A stretch of 64,000 nucleotides of DNA. Origin: Adiantum capillus-veneris. Taxonomy: Eukaryota > Streptophyta > Polypodiopsida > Polypodiales > Pteridaceae. Both the position numbers and the translations under genes were made by a program. The stretch covers positions 85,961,884-86,025,883 of the forward strand of contig CM043944.1 of the NCBI GenBank assembly GCA_014529385.2, given 5' to 3'. The notes under the pieces were generated by a model, which saw nothing but the letters and a program-made list of their open reading frames with translations, did not search any database and had not been told where the DNA came from. Positions 31,321 to 43,516 of the stretch are shown piece by piece (the stretch's first letter is position 1; each line of letters begins with the position of its first letter).

Positions 31321-32185
31321 GCTCTTACGGCCAATGATCGGAGCCAGAGCCTTTTTCAAGTGGCGAATAGACTTTGTAGGACCAATATCACCCCCTACTT
31401 ACAAAACGCATGCCCAGTACATCATTGTAGTCACAGATTATCTCACAAAATGGGTCTAAGCTAAAGCTACACAAACGGCTAATGCCAGGACTACTGCACA
31501 ATTTCTATACAAAAATGTCTTTGTTAGATATGGACTATCTATAGAAATTGTCCGTGATCGAGGCACACATTTCATAAATGAGATAATTGAAAATCTTCTT
31601 GAATACTTCATGATAGTTCATAAGAAGTCAGCTCCCTACCACCCACAGGCTAATGGCCAAGCAGAAGCTACAAGTAAGACTCTATACACAATATTAACTA
31701 AGATAGTATCAGAGTCTAGAACGGATTGGGATTAGAAACTACATTCAACTTCATGGGCGTATAGGATTGCTTACAAAACCTCGATAGGCACAACACCATA
31801 GAACATGGTGTTTGGACTTAATGCTATAATGCCTATAGAATTCTTAATCCCAACCCTTAGAGCATCAAAATGTCTAGAGTGGAGAGGTCATGAAATATTT
31901 TCACGTATAGATGACCTTCAAAAGCTAGATGAGCTTCGCTTGAAAGCAGTAGCTTCTATCTACGCACAAAAACGAAGGCAAAAAGAATTCTTTGATAAGC
32001 ATGTACGCTCCAAAAAAATTCAAACAGGCCATTATGTCTTGGTTTACACGTTAAAACAACATGCAAAGAAACTTAAAAAGCGAGCGATGGGACCCTTTGT
32101 GATTAAAAGCTTATCACCAAGTGGGACTATCAAGCTTGCTACATTGGATGGGGAGGAAATTCCTAACTGGATTAGAGGTTGCTGA
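31321..32185 (+). pseudogene. Gypsy 1 integrase core and C-terminal domain
   Basis: Catalytic residues are recognisable: KWRIDFVGPI (first Asp), EIVRDRGTHFINE (second Asp) and HPQANGQAEATSKTL (Glu). TAGs interrupt at YLTKWV* (31457), TDWD* and GTTP*. The C-terminal open stretch 31805-32185 has NMVFGLNAIMPIEFLIPTLR and GHYVLVYTLKQHAKKLKKRA with GPFVIKSLSPSGTIKLA, the GPF/Y module. No chromodomain follows. Integrase would insert element cDNA into the genome. Confidence 0.88.
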
Positions 32186-32740
32186 CTAAAAAGATTTCAC
32201 CTACCACTAACCCCACATATGCTTCAACAAATCCATCACGCAAAGAAATGGATGCAAGAAAAACAGAACATTGTTGCAGAAGCTCAAGCAGAGGCTAAGG
32301 AAAGGATAGCAAAAAAGAAGCTTCTTCGACGACAATAACAACATGGACCACCTCTGAAGATAAATGCAATTCAAGTCATAGAATTTGACAAGGAGACCAT
32401 ATAGGAGCCTGAAATTGATGTCAAAATTGGACACAATCAAGTGAAGACAACAGTGATACTTGATCCAGGAGCTCAAGGCAACTTATCTCCTACACCCTCT
32501 ACAAGCAACTTCAACTTGACGACCAATTACGGGAGACGAAAAACAAGCTCCAAAGTTATTTAGAACATTTGAGTAAGGTTCTGGAATGCACAGTGCTCAT
32601 AGTACAAGTCAACCAACATGTCTATCTGTATAAATTTATGTGGTAGAAGATACATGCACACAACACGCCTTATTGCTAGGACAACCTTGGCATTGAAGAT
32701 ATAATGTACAAAACCACTGTGAGTATACAATCTGATTCGA
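32186..32740 (+). pseudogene. Second retropepsin-like domain downstream of the integrase
   Basis: A Lys/Ala-rich helical stretch (EAQAEAKERIAKKKLLRR) is followed by EIDVKIGHNQVKTTVILD and PGAQGNL, an aspartic-protease-like D-P-G-A loop. After a one-base slip comes SYTLYKQLQLDDQL, then VLIVQVNQHVYLYKFM. After another slip comes CTQHALLLGQPWH, which fits the I-L-G motif closing a retropepsin fold. Three frames contribute. The first protease of this element lies at 20783. The first Gly of the usual D-T/S-G loop is kept, but the middle residue is Pro, so catalytic status is open. Confidence 0.6.
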
Positions 32741-33430
32741 AAAAACAGCGTTCCTTTTGCTACAAGGGCGGAAAAGAAACAATCAGTACTACAACTGGTG
32801 GACAAAGGAAAGCAGCCCTTACAAGCACCCATTGACCCACAATGGATTTTAAAGACCAATTCAAGGTAGGAAGAGCAAGTCTGTAAGGCAAAGACCCTAG
32901 TATACAATGGGAGCATGATATATCATAATCCGAAGCACAGAAGTCACCAAAGCGCACCCCAACAAAAACAACATGGTCTGTACAACAACACTATCAAGCA
33001 GATTTGGGTCAGGGAGGATCAAATGACCAAGAAGGAGCAATCAGAAATTGCAATTAACTCTCCAACGACATCTCAAACAGGAAGCCAAAACCAAACCCTT
33101 TCCAAAAACAAATATGGGTACCAAAGAAGCTACTCAGAGCTCAAAATCACCATACCAAAATATGGATTCGAAAGCAACAACCTCAAGAACTGCCAGTACA
33201 CAATTTCTACAAACAACAAATGGCAAGTTCCAATCGACGCACACCCAAGGTTCAAATGTGGAGACCTAAGCAAAGAACAATCACAGATACCAAAACACTG
33301 AGCAGCACGATTTTACAAACTCTATTGACCATCAAAGAAAGAGCAAGAATACTGGAGAGCTTATTGTTCAAACAACTTCCCCAGGAGCATACTTCCATAC
33401 AAAGCTTCAACATTGAATGCCAATAAGCAT
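32741..33430 (+). pseudogene. Gypsy 1 3' accessory region with W-x-P-K motifs
   Basis: Frames at 32915-33301, 33048-33269 and 33220-33426 are Gln/Asn/Lys/Thr-rich. Assembling short pieces across frames gives QIWVPKKLL, TKIWIRKQQ and VQMWRPKQR, similar to the four W(V/I)PK units in Gypsy 2 (46180-46599). No known domain. An RNA-binding or structural role is speculation. Confidence 0.4.
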
Positions 33431-33587
33431 TAGGCTTGTACCTTCATCTTGCACAACATTAATTTTTCCATGCATAGCTTGAGTATGCATATAGGGCCAC
33501 ATTACATGGCCAACATTAGCAGTTTTTAAGCCTCATACACAACACATGTCCGAGGACGCAACACTATCATTTAGGAGGACTTTGACT

Positions 33588-33600
33588 AGGAGGGGGCAGG
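33588..33600 (+). other. Putative Gypsy 1 polypurine tract
   Basis: AGGAGGGGGCAGG, the only strong purine run 3' of the accessory region. The expected TG start of an LTR does not follow at once, which lowers confidence. Confidence 0.45.
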
Positions 33601-34329
33601 AACCGACACGCTAAAAGTGTAAACAAAGGGATTTTTTTTCTTGATTTTATGGATTTTTGTGTTTGATTGTGAGTATTTTGGTAAACCTGAGTATATATGT
33701 CATTAAATATTGTGTAATAAGAGATGACAGATGACAAACACCAAGATGAGCCTCTAGGTGTGTGTATATATCTAAAAATTACAGTTTTCATGCAGAAGAA
33801 GTGAGAAAATGGAGCACTCTGGCCAAAAATACTACGGATAGATATATAGGATGGTTTGTTATGCTATTGCCTAATTATATGGATTTTTGATAATTTATGG
33901 GTCAAGTTGGATATTTTCCTTTATTTTTGATTATTTGTTCAACCAAAAACAAAGAAAAATACAAAAAGTAGGTGAAATGACAACATGGGGACAAAAGAAA
34001 AATATAGGAGTGATCAACAAGTGATCGAAAGCTTATGGTGAAGACGGGGTGCAAATATGTGAAAAGTTGCGGAAAGCAAAATTGGCCGATCTTTGGCCCA
34101 ATTGACAAATCTTTCAAACATAGAGTAACCAGAGTCCAAGTGAAGAAATTTCTGAGCCTAAAGTACATTTCACAACAAGATAGGAGCACATGTCAAATTT
34201 GGTAAAAAGTGGTCCAAGAACCCCGATATAAGTTCTTTTGGACCCACTTAATAGCTCATTTTCACTATTTATTCACAAGTGAGAGAGAGCTTGAGAGACC
34301 TAGAGCGATCGGATCTTGATTTTTCTTGA
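33601..34329 (+). other. Possible LTR-derived spacer between Gypsy 1 and element X copy B
   Basis: Non-coding. TATA-like boxes occur near 33690 and 34228 (GATATAAGTTC). By position this should contain the Gypsy 1 3' LTR and/or the 5' LTR of element X, but I find no primer-binding site and no matching second LTR. The 1-1054 LTR is not recognisable here. Confidence 0.35.
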
Positions 34330-35930
34330 TTGACTATATGAGAGGATCTATGGAGTCTAGTAAATCACCAACAAAGAAGAAAAGGATGTCCATAAAAGAC
34401 TTATTGCGGCCAATGAACCCTATACACTACCAAAGGAGACACTCAAGCCAGCTAAGGCGTGGGTAGACGAGGCCACATTAGAAAAGGAAGGAGTTGCGGT
34501 ATGTTAGGGCACTTTTAGAGACCCACAAGGCAACACAATGGATATCCCAATGAATCCACGGGAGATGTTAGAAATGGCAAACCAAGAAGAAACCCTCCAT
34601 CGGCTAGAAAGAGCGGAACTTCATAACTTGTACACAGCACCACCATCAGGTGTGGATGTTCAGAGAGTATATGAGCTAGTTAGCTCGATTCAAAAAGATG
34701 GCTAGGTAGTGATCACAGCCTTGGATGGCTAGAAGATTGAAACTGTGATCACACTTCAAACCATAGAAGATGCACTTTGGCTCCACAATAGAGGAAGCTC
34801 AGTTCGGGAAAGGAGAGACCAGGTAAAGGTCTATGCACAAAAGAAGTTTAATCAAACATTCAAAGACCTGGTGGACCCAAGAGCTACAAAGATATGTAAG
34901 CTCTACAACAAATTCTTCCACGTATGTAACATGCAGCCACAAAAATACACCACTCCTCCCCATGCAGTTGCAACAACTATAACCTGGGAATTGAAAAGCA
35001 GCATATCCAAAGAAATGAACTACGTCCAATATTTTGCATGAGGAAGTGGTTGGCATGGGCATGGAAAAGCCCAAGTACATTGGAGGAGAGGAAACCTTGA
35101 CAAAGATTGCGTATGAGGCAATCGGCACTAGAGGACATTGGCCAGAGCCACCAACACAGAACGAGTGGTTCAAGCTAAAGCCTGATATCGAAGATGAGCC
35201 AGTGAAAGAAATGGCTCCACCAATCACCACAAGGCTAAGAAGAAAGTTGGAAACCTTGCGTGAAGAAGAGCTTGTAGAGCCACCAAGTAAGAAAGGAAAA
35301 GCAGCATTGACCAGGGAATCCAGACCCAAGCGAACGCATAGGCAAAAAGCTGCTCAGATTGAGAGGCTAATAGAACAATTCAAAGCAGAAAGAGCACTAA
35401 AGGGATATTTTGAAGAGTATTGGGTGCCAGACCTGACCAAAGTTGGAGGAAGCTCCTCTAAACCACTAGAGGACCAGTTTGATCATTACATCCGAGCTTA
35501 TGAAGAGATGGAAAGAGTGATTGATCAGCAAAACTTAGAGCCTTTCACAATGGAGGAAGTGCAAGATATCAAGAAGAAGCTGAAGGAAACGTTGCAAACA
35601 CCAGTGAATAAGGATCAAGAGAAAGAGCGGACAAAAGTTGAAAAACCACCTTCACCACCAAGTTCTCCCACTCCTCCTCCAAGTCCAAAAACATCTACAC
35701 CCGAATCCCAATCATCACCAAAAGCAACAGAAGAGGCCACATCTGCACATGGGGATCAGGAAAAAGATGAAAGGTATGAAGACCTCATTCAAGCCGGATA
35801 TACAATGGCAGAGGCTTCGAGAGTTGTTTACGAAACTCCTAACCCACCATGGATGCAAAGGAAGAAAAAGAGAGACAAGAGCTCCCTGGGGGCCAGGACA
35901 GAGATGATGAATCTGAAGAGAGGAGGGTAG
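34330..35930 (+). pseudogene. Element X gag-like region (copy B only)
   Basis: Begins near ATGGAGTCTAGTAAATC with several early stops. It is open at 34745-35041 (QVKVYAQKKFNQTFKDLVDP, ICKLYNKFFHVCNMQPQK) and, after a shift, at 35034-35930 (298 codons). The second part is Lys/Glu/Pro-rich: ITTRLRRKLETLREEELVEP, a basic KRTHRQKAAQIERLIEQFK, then a Pro/Ser-rich linker (SPPSSPTPPPSPKTSTPE). No CCHC knuckle or capsid motif is recognised. It leads directly into the coiled-coil region. The gag role is inferred from position only. Confidence 0.5.
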
Positions 35931-35980
35931 ACCAAGAGTCTCAAAGAATAACTCCAAAAATATACTCCCCACAACATGGA

Positions 35981-36807
35981 GTGCCAGGGTTGATTCAAGT
36001 CTCTCAAGTGCCTCAATGCAGACCTTTGGCTAACCATGCCGAGCACCACCTGCAGGAGTAATGATCAGTACAGGTTATTAGGTTCCATTGACTGGCCCGA
36101 TAAATAGGCCAACAACTAGAAACCTGGTAGCAGCAAATGAAGATGACATAAGAGCCGCCTATCCAATACTGGACAGAGTCAGGACACGGTCTCTTACCAT
36201 TGCTGAAGAGAACAACATGTTGCATACCACGGATGATAACATGCAAATGGAACATGATAACCTCTCAAACCTGGTATAAGATACCCACCTGAAGGCCAAA
36301 GAAGCAGAGAAGGAGTTTGAAACTCTTACTGCAACACTAAGGGAGGTTGAGAGCAAATGAGACACTCTCACTAGAGATAACTGAAGCCTCGAGAGTAATA
36401 AAGACTCTCCAAGAGCAAAAAGATAAGGTCGAAGATGAATTAGAAGCAGCAAAAGACGAAGTCCTAGAGCCGAAAGAAAAATTAGAGCTCCAAGACTTGA
36501 CAATCAAAATACTGAGGGCAACACCAAGGGCGGTGTGGGCAAGTGCAGGGGTAGATGTCAAGTTATACAAGCCTTGGAAGCACAAATCACCACCCTACAG
36601 AAGGAATTGTGGCTAGAGAAAATAAAACAAATGCATATGGCAGAAGGGTCTCTAGCCGCCGAAGAAAGTATGAGAGCCGAACACCAAGCTCTCCTGAAAG
36701 AACATGAAGAACTTCAAAAGAATTTGGCAACACTGCAAGAGGCAATGGTTGACATGGCAGAGAAAGCTACTCAACGAGACTTGTCCAACGACAGATCACG
36801 GACTTAG
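35981..36807 (+). pseudogene. Coiled-coil region of element X, copy B
   Basis: Matches 1117-1923 closely. It keeps the same TAA after DNLSNLV (about 36277) and the same TGA after REVESK (about 36358), then adds its own 2-bp deletion near 36370. Open pieces carry LQEQKDKVEDELEAAKDEVL and HQALLKEHEELQKNLATLQE. In contrast to copy A, it is preceded by the gag-like region. Confidence 0.6.
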
Positions 36808-36865
36808 GACATAGGAATCAGAACCAAGGCCGAGTGAAACGCAGACAAATGCTAGAGATGAGCCC

Positions 36866-37387
36866 ATGAAAATTCCTGAGGGTGGTGAAGATATACAACA
36901 TCAAGAAGAACAGGAGGAGACAGTGGTAGAAAAAACACAACCACTGACTGTAGAGGAGGATACACGCCTCCAGCTTCTGATAGAAAAGACCACAGTAGAA
37001 GACCATAAGGCAGCCTTGGAATGGAAATCAAGGATGCTCCATTCTGTAGGAGTCCAGGGGCTGGTCGCAAATGTGCTTAGGGAGGAATGGGTGCAACCCA
37101 CACTCCCATATCCTCTCCTAAAGTATGAGGTGATAATAATAAGAAAGAGAGTCGAAGCAAAATCCACAGAGCCGATCTATCAAGGAGATGTCAAGAATAC
37201 AGAGGTTGCAGGTAAAGTGGTGGACTCTCAACCAAGATGGAGAAAATCTTGGCTCCTAAAGTACCCAAGATTTTTGAAATACCTTGTGGAGGCCATCCGA
37301 GATGACCTCTTATTTTTCCTAGTCCCTCGTGTCCACACTTGGGCAAATCATTTCAGAATCATAAAGGTCACATCCAAATTGGCTTAA
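36866..37387 (+). CDS. Unrecognised 173-aa reading frame of element X, copy B
   Basis: Uninterrupted counterpart of 1985-2533, with 165 of 173 residues identical by eye. The ATG used in copy A (METNARDEP) is ACG here, so the frame would start nine codons later. C-terminus HTWANHFRIIKVTSKLA is conserved. No known motif. Probably part of a larger dead protein. Confidence 0.45.
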   Translation: MKIPEGGEDIQHQEEQEETVVEKTQPLTVEEDTRLQLLIEKTTVEDHKAALEWKSRMLHSVGVQGLVANVLREEWVQPTLPYPLLKYEVIIIRKRVEAKSTEPIYQGDVKNTEVAGKVVDSQPRWRKSWLLKYPRFLKYLVEAIRDDLLFFLVPRVHTWANHFRIIKVTSKLA

Positions 37388-37397
37388 CTACCCATCT

Positions 37398-37815
37398 ATG
37401 CCTGCACACACGGAAGGAGAGAGAATATGTGTCTCTTATATGATGAAAACCTTGAAGGGCACCATTAAGATCTTCACAGGCTCTCCAGACTTGACGTGTG
37501 TCATGATCAGGAAAATCTGTAAAACTTTGTTGGGTTGCATTGAGGTGTTTGCGCCTTCCAAAGCCATGGATTCTACACACCTATCAATGGGCGACACTGT
37601 CACTGCAATGACATATGATTTTTCAAAACATCATCTCTAGAGGTTTTACATTTACTATATCAGATAATCATGTTTCTGCCCAGCTATCACATGCAACCTT
37701 TTGAAGAAGCTTTCTATACGGGGTTCTGTACATACGATAGCAAAATATTTGGCCCAACAATCACTTTGAGGATTATAAGGTATGAATTGTCCCTAAAGCT
37801 GCTAAAACCACCAGA
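37398..37815 (+). pseudogene. 3' coding remnant of element X, copy B
   Basis: Counterpart of 2544-2960. 37398-37640 is open (KTLKGTIKIFTGSPDLTCVM). From 37670 another frame gives FYTGFCTYDSKIFGPTITLR and YELSLKLLKPPDL, better preserved than in copy A. Homology then jumps to the equivalent of 3964, losing the polypurine tract and LTR-like block. Confidence 0.4.
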
Positions 37816-37825
37816 CTTGCAAACG

Positions 37826-38834
37826 ATGGTTTCTCTTTCATTGCCCCTTCTCTTCTAGACTTGCAAGTCTCAACTAACAATTCTTTGCATTCCTTAACCA
37901 ATATCATCTAGGATGGATTTGTGACTATTTGAAACCACAATAACATGTCTTATGAAACTCTCGGGAACGCTTGGTGCTTGAATAGTGTTGGCCAACATCT
38001 TGTCTCATTGTCATTGTTGCTTAGCTAGTAGTGATATTGTATACTTGACCTCATTCTAGTTGAACTTTAGGACCTATTCCACATCTTTGTCTTCAAGAAG
38101 TATCTATAACTTTTCTTGTGTCTCTTTCTCTCTAGCCTGAAAAAAGAGTTTCATCTTTTTTCATTTCAGGGTAGCCATTTCATTCCTTGATAATTGGTCA
38201 CTCATTGATCATAGCACTGTTTTGTAGAAGTTTCGTAGGTGAATGTCTCTCTTTTGACCTAAGTCCCTACTCTAGAATGTTCTCTTTGTCACCCTTTTAG
38301 AGTCCTGCATGAAATACTCTTCATTCAAGGATAACTTGAATGATTCCCAAGTTCCCCCATGTTTGTTTCTAATTCCCCTTACATGCTCTCTGATCTCACT
38401 AAGGAACCATTGCTCTCTCAAAACTTTGTACCATCTCTACTTTTTTGGTACTCGATGTAGCTCCATCTCCTTTACATACACATTAAAAGGAACTTTGTTA
38501 CATATGAACCATCAAATTGGTCCATTTTGTTCACCACTAATTGAATAGATTTAGAAATTTCCTTCTTTCAGGAGTTTGTTGTTGTTGCATAAACACAACA
38601 AAGGCGTGAAACATTTGCATTGAGATCGGATAGAACCACATCCCCTATTGCTCTTGTTGCTCCATACCTTTGAAAGTTTATAACATTTAATAAAGATTTT
38701 TAACCCTCACCCTTGCCTACTTCGCATCGGGTTCACCAAAAACTATGTCGCAAACTACCTAGTGCAGAGAGGAAAGCGTCAGGCCTCTAATACTGAAAGT
38801 TAAGAGCATAATCAATTGAATTGTACAAAAAAAA
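37826..38834. other. Non-coding AT-rich duplicated block, copy B
   Basis: Counterpart of 3964-4973, with small indels such as TAGTAGTGATATTG. A 79-codon frame at 38309 is not supported as a gene. Confidence 0.6.
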
Positions 38835-39890
38835 TAGCTAATTTGAATAGAGAAAACCCTAATTGGCTGCCTCGCAGCTTTGAACACGGGGTAGAAAGAG
38901 CACGGACTGAACTAGCACCTTCACTTAGAGCTGATGTATCTCCTTTATTAGATGGACAAAAGAGACGATTTTTTGCTCTATAAGCATATTAAGCATCCTC
39001 TAAAGATGTCTTTAAAGAGTGCTACAAAATCAATCGAATTGTAGAACCTTCGAAGCTAAAGACACATTTGAAAAGAACAAAACTCCAGCCATGAAAGCCT
39101 CATTCTAAAAAAGAACCAAGAGCAACTCAAAACTCTTATATGTGTGATAATTTGTGTTGCCTCGCTCCCAATTGCATATATACAATGCTTGTTCGTCAAG
39201 TCAAAAACCCTAAGTTTTCACTTCCAATTCTTCATTGAGTCAATCATGGAAGCTTAGACACTTCATTATACAAACAAAATAGCTAATTTGAAGAGAGAAA
39301 ACCCTAATTGGCTGCCTCAAAGCATCGAACACGGGATAGAAAGAGCACGGACTGAACTAGCACCTTCACTTAGAGCTGATGTATCTCCTTTATTAGATGG
39401 ACAAAAGAGATGATTTTTGGCTCTATAATCATATTAAGTATCCGCTATAGATATCTTTAAAGATTGCTGCAAAATCAATCGAATTGTAGAACCTTCGAAG
39501 CTAAAGACAGATTTGAAAAGAACAAAACTCCAGCCATGAAAGCTTCGTTCTTTAGAAGAACCAAGATCAACTTAAAACTCTTATTTGTGTAGCCTGGCTC
39601 CCAATTGCATATATACAATGCTTGTTTGCCAAGTTAAAAACCCTACGTTTTCACTTTAATTCTTCACTAAGTCCATCATGGAAGATTAGACACTTCATTA
39701 TACAAACAAATTAGCTAATTTGAAGAGAGAAAACCCTAATTGGCTGCCTCACAGCTTCGAACACGGGGTAGAAAGAGCACGTACTGAACTAGCACCTTCA
39801 CTTAGAGTTGATGTATCTCCTTTATTAGATGAACAAAAGAGATGATTTTTGGCTCTATAAGCATATTAAGCATCCTCTATAGATGTCTTT
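38835..39890 (+). repeat. Tandem array of about 440-bp units, copy B
   Basis: TAGCTAATTTGAA recurs at 38835, 39280 and 39712, giving units of 445 and 432 bp and a partial third. That is one unit fewer than copy A. The last unit breaks at AAAAACTGC near 39898. Confidence 0.85.
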
Positions 39891-40160
39891 AAAAACTGCC
39901 GTCTTTAAGGGGCCTTAGATAAGTTGACTTTTCTTTCATCTTATTCTTTTAGATTGCCAATGTGAACCCTTTAGATTGCCAATCTCTAGAATGTTATGTG
40001 TCACAAGAAGTTTTGGAACTATTCTTTTGAGTGAAAAAAAAGGCGTTTTTTCACATCACTTTTCACACATACACCAAGTTATGAATCTTTTTCTATGTGG
40101 TTGTGGAATTATGATTGATTGATTGTATTTATATCATGGAGAAGTGGAGACAAAGGAAAC
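39891..40160. other. Spacer present only in copy B
   Basis: No gene. Contains two copies of CCCTTTAGATTGCCAAT-like text around 39950-39985. Copy A joins its tandem array directly to the equivalent of 40161. Confidence 0.5.
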
Positions 40161-40221
40161 TTGTGAGAGGACTCTACTTGAAAAAGGAAACATATGGATA
40201 ACAAGAGTACAAAACAAGACA

Positions 40222-40860
40222 TCACAAGCTTGTCTTGAGACAAAAACAAGACATCACAGATTCACAAGGCTGCAAGACAACCTTGTGATTGAATGTAATT
40301 TGACCATTTATGGTTCGGTGGCCACCACCAAAGGAGCGCGTCCAGCTGAAAGCAAAGAGAAAGCAGTTACTTGGATTATGCAATATGCAGCGCCTCCTGC
40401 GATCGAGAGTGAGCAAAGGAAAGGGAGCATGGAGGGCGGAGAGGCGGCTATGCTTGCGAATGTGAAAGCCAATAAGCAAGGTCATCATGGCGAACCGGGC
40501 GAGCAGAACCACTATATTATTGGCGGTGGCAGCGGTAGCGGCGGCATTGTCATGGTGGATGCTCATCTCGAAGTGGAGGATGATGCCACATAGCGCAAGA
40601 CAGAAGCAAGCATAGTTGCAGGTAATGATGTACACATATATGTGTACATGTGTGTGTGTGTGTGTGTGTGAGAGAGAGGCCGACGGGCCAAGTAGAGTAG
40701 AAATTGCCGTAGGTGTCGAAGCCTTTGGGGGGTTGCAGATAGCCCATGTAGGCGAGGCCGATGAGGAAGAAGAAGAGGGACTGCATATTCAACTGTGCAC
40801 TTGTGCTGCTTTGGGCATAATTGCTTTGAGTTATATACTTGTGCTTTGGGCGAGATTGTG
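40222..40860 (-). pseudogene. PGG-like membrane fragment, copy B, split by a microsatellite
   Basis: The minus strand encodes LFFFLIGLAYMGYLQPPKGF (within 40550-40792) and CNYACFCLALCGIILHFEMS (within 40222-40635), the two halves of the motif seen in copy A. A GT/CA repeat at 40649-40672 and an ATATGTGTACATG stretch separate them and shift the frame. Confidence 0.45.
40649..40672 (+). repeat. (GT)n microsatellite within the PGG-like relic
   Basis: About ten GT units followed by GAGAGAGAG. Copy A has none here. Confidence 0.9.
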
Positions 40861-41073
40861 TCCAAATAAAAAATTGATTACATAATCATTTTTTATAAGC
40901 ATGGAGATAATTGAATCCTCCGAGCATAGATTAATGAAACACGGCATCCCAAGAAAACGTTTTGCTCCCCTTATTTTAGGCTCTTTTTCAATTTTTATTG
41001 GACAAAATCTTTGTAGACTCATTTTGTTCCACAACCCACACTTTGCTGCCCAACTCACCTAATGAGTTTGTGT

Positions 41074-43027
41074 TATGTGGCTGCCTATTGTGTATCCTTT
41101 TTTCATTAAAAAAGAGCCAATCTTAGCTCATCTCCACTTCGCACCACCTACTCTGCACATGCCCTTTTCCTCTTCAATCTTGCACAGCCTTTGTCAGGAT
41201 TCCGTGTCTCAATAAGCTTTTCTCATAATTGTCGTCACATACTCTTGCCTCAAAAAGCTTTTCTATAAAATTGTGAGCGGTCATTTTTAGATGACCCTCG
41301 TCCCCAAATCTTCTTTTCAAGTTTTCCATCATTGATCATCGATCCCCCCCCCTACACACAAGCTTGCACATGCGAATTTTACAATCCCTTGATCCTTGTA
41401 ATTATCCCGTTGTGAAACTTTTATTTGTATGGCTGACATAGAGTAAATACTAGCGGTCCAAGCCAACCTATCGACTGATCTCTCTGATACACCATATCAC
41501 AACTTACAAGTGCCATTACTATTGGCACGAACGACACTGTCGGGAACTAAGCAATTAGGGGGAAAGTACCGGGCTTAAATTTGTGAGAAAGTGATTGGGA
41601 CAAATCAAAACAGAAGAGTTGCTAGACAGAGTGAAAATTGAAACCAATAATTAAATTGCTAATCGAGATTACAAACTAGCCACAAGAAATTGCCACAAAC
41701 GAGACCCTATGTATGTTCCTTTCAAGTGGCAAACACTAGGGTTAGCTCTCCCTCTATGCAGCTCACAATACGCGGCATACACTAGAGAAGAGGAACAAGG
41801 TGATGGAAATCATCGATCCTTGATCTTCTTCATCTTCTTCTTGTTCAAGAGAGAAAAAAAACCAAGAAGCTTCTTCTTCTGTTTCCCTTCCCTTACTCGA
41901 TGTGTGCCCCTTTGCCCTTGCTTGACACATGCTCTTTTAAAGCACACCACAAAAAGAACTTCCTCTTCCTGTTGCTTGAAGCTTGCTTGCCAAAAACTTA
42001 TGCACGAAAACGTGCCCTTTCTCGTTGCTTCCTTTGCAAATCTTGCTTGTAGCAAAAAGAACTTTCGAAAACTACCTGAAAACCCCTTTTTTTCCATTTT
42101 GCATGCCCTGCCATCACTTTTCAAAAATAGCCAAAAAGTAGGGTTTCTTTATTTTTTTTATGCCTCTCGACTCCTAGCTCTCACCAAGGGTTACCACTTG
42201 AATACTTTGTGTGTATTGCCTCTAACATCAAGGGGAGGTGAAGGTCCCATGAGCCACATGTAAACACATCACCAATGGAGTGCAATGTGTAGTGATAGCT
42301 AGCGATAGCCATGGTAGCAAGGCAACAACACCGGTTGGCTCACAACATCGCTTGCAATGGGTCATCATGGCCATGGGGAGAGCAACACTCTATCGCTCCC
42401 ATTCAGACACTATGTAATATGTCATCCCTCTCTATATATAGCCGGCAAACTCTTTTGCAACTCTCGCATGCTCGTGCTTTCCAAAATGGCACCAAATGCA
42501 ACCAAAAATTGACTCATTTTTCCTCCTTAAAGCCAAAACTAATCCCTAAAAAGTAGGACTTGATCTAGAGCTTGTCATACATCACCAAGGCACCAGTATT
42601 AACCCACAAATTGAAAAATATCCCTAATGCATTGATTGTTCCTCATCCAATGAAACCCCACTAAGTAGTTCAACCATGACTATAATGAGCGTAAATTGAC
42701 CGATTGAAGCCCAATTTGAACGTTGTAAAGCACATCTCAAAGCTCATATAAGAGGCTATCAATCAAAACCATAGCAAGCTGAAATCAACCACTCATGCAC
42801 ACATTCCAAAGCCAATCCTGAAACTACATATCCGACCCTCAAAAAACCTTTAAGTTCTTGTAACTTCCCTATGCAGACCCCAATTGTAGGCAAGGCCGGC
42901 GAGGAAAAAGAAGAGGGGCGCTTGTGTAGGATTGGACTGCATATTCAAGTGTGCAAATTTTCCGCTTTCCTAATGTTATGGGCTAAGATTATATACGTGT
43001 GGGCTAAGTCTTAAAGGTTAAAGTATA
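41074..43027. other. Non-coding duplicated block, copy B
   Basis: Counterpart of 12951-14894. It begins only about 30 bp after the part matching 7352, so the copy A segment 7353-12950 is absent. The 184-codon frame 41709-42263 is the longer version of 13694-14137. Same judgement: not supported as a gene. Confidence 0.5.
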
Positions 43028-43516
43028 TGAAAGGTGTTTCTATGGAAGGTGCTATGGGGGGCCTTGCCGACGGGCGTCAAGATTCAAGCACAAGGCATTG
43101 GATTCGATAGGTGCTTAGGGTGCCAAGGGACTCGCAAAGATCTCACACCTTTTCTCGTATGTCCGGCTATTAGAGACATGGTGCTAATAGCCATGGTGGG
43201 GAATGTGTGCAAATGGATACCAAAAACGTGGAAGGTAGGCTTCTTCAAGAATGATTTGTGTGTAAGGGGGCAAAAATTTCAAAGTCCTACCCCTCTTGTT
43301 TGTACTCAAACTGTAAGATTTTTCTTCTTCCATAATATTTGGAAGGCAAGGAATTGCCATGTCTTTAATAATGACCTTTCTGTGGCTAGTTCCTCAGTGA
43401 TTATACAAGAAAGTGAGGAGCTTAAATATGTGATAGGTAAATGTCACAACTCGGATGATTGCCTCGGGGCAACCTGGATGGATTCACACATGCTGGGGTT
43501 AACCTCTAAGACTTAG
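43028..43516 (+). pseudogene. LINE zf-RVT fragment, copy B
   Basis: Counterpart of 14895-15347. It keeps the better motif version: FLWKVLWGALPTGVKIQAQG, RCLGCQG, LVCPAIRDM, and FFHNIWKARNCHVFNND. A 12-bp ATAGCCATGGTG-type duplication lies near 43185. Confidence 0.65.

Noticed and set aside
38309-38548. 79-codon frame in copy B non-coding block
   Set aside because: The equivalent region of copy A has stops; no motif.
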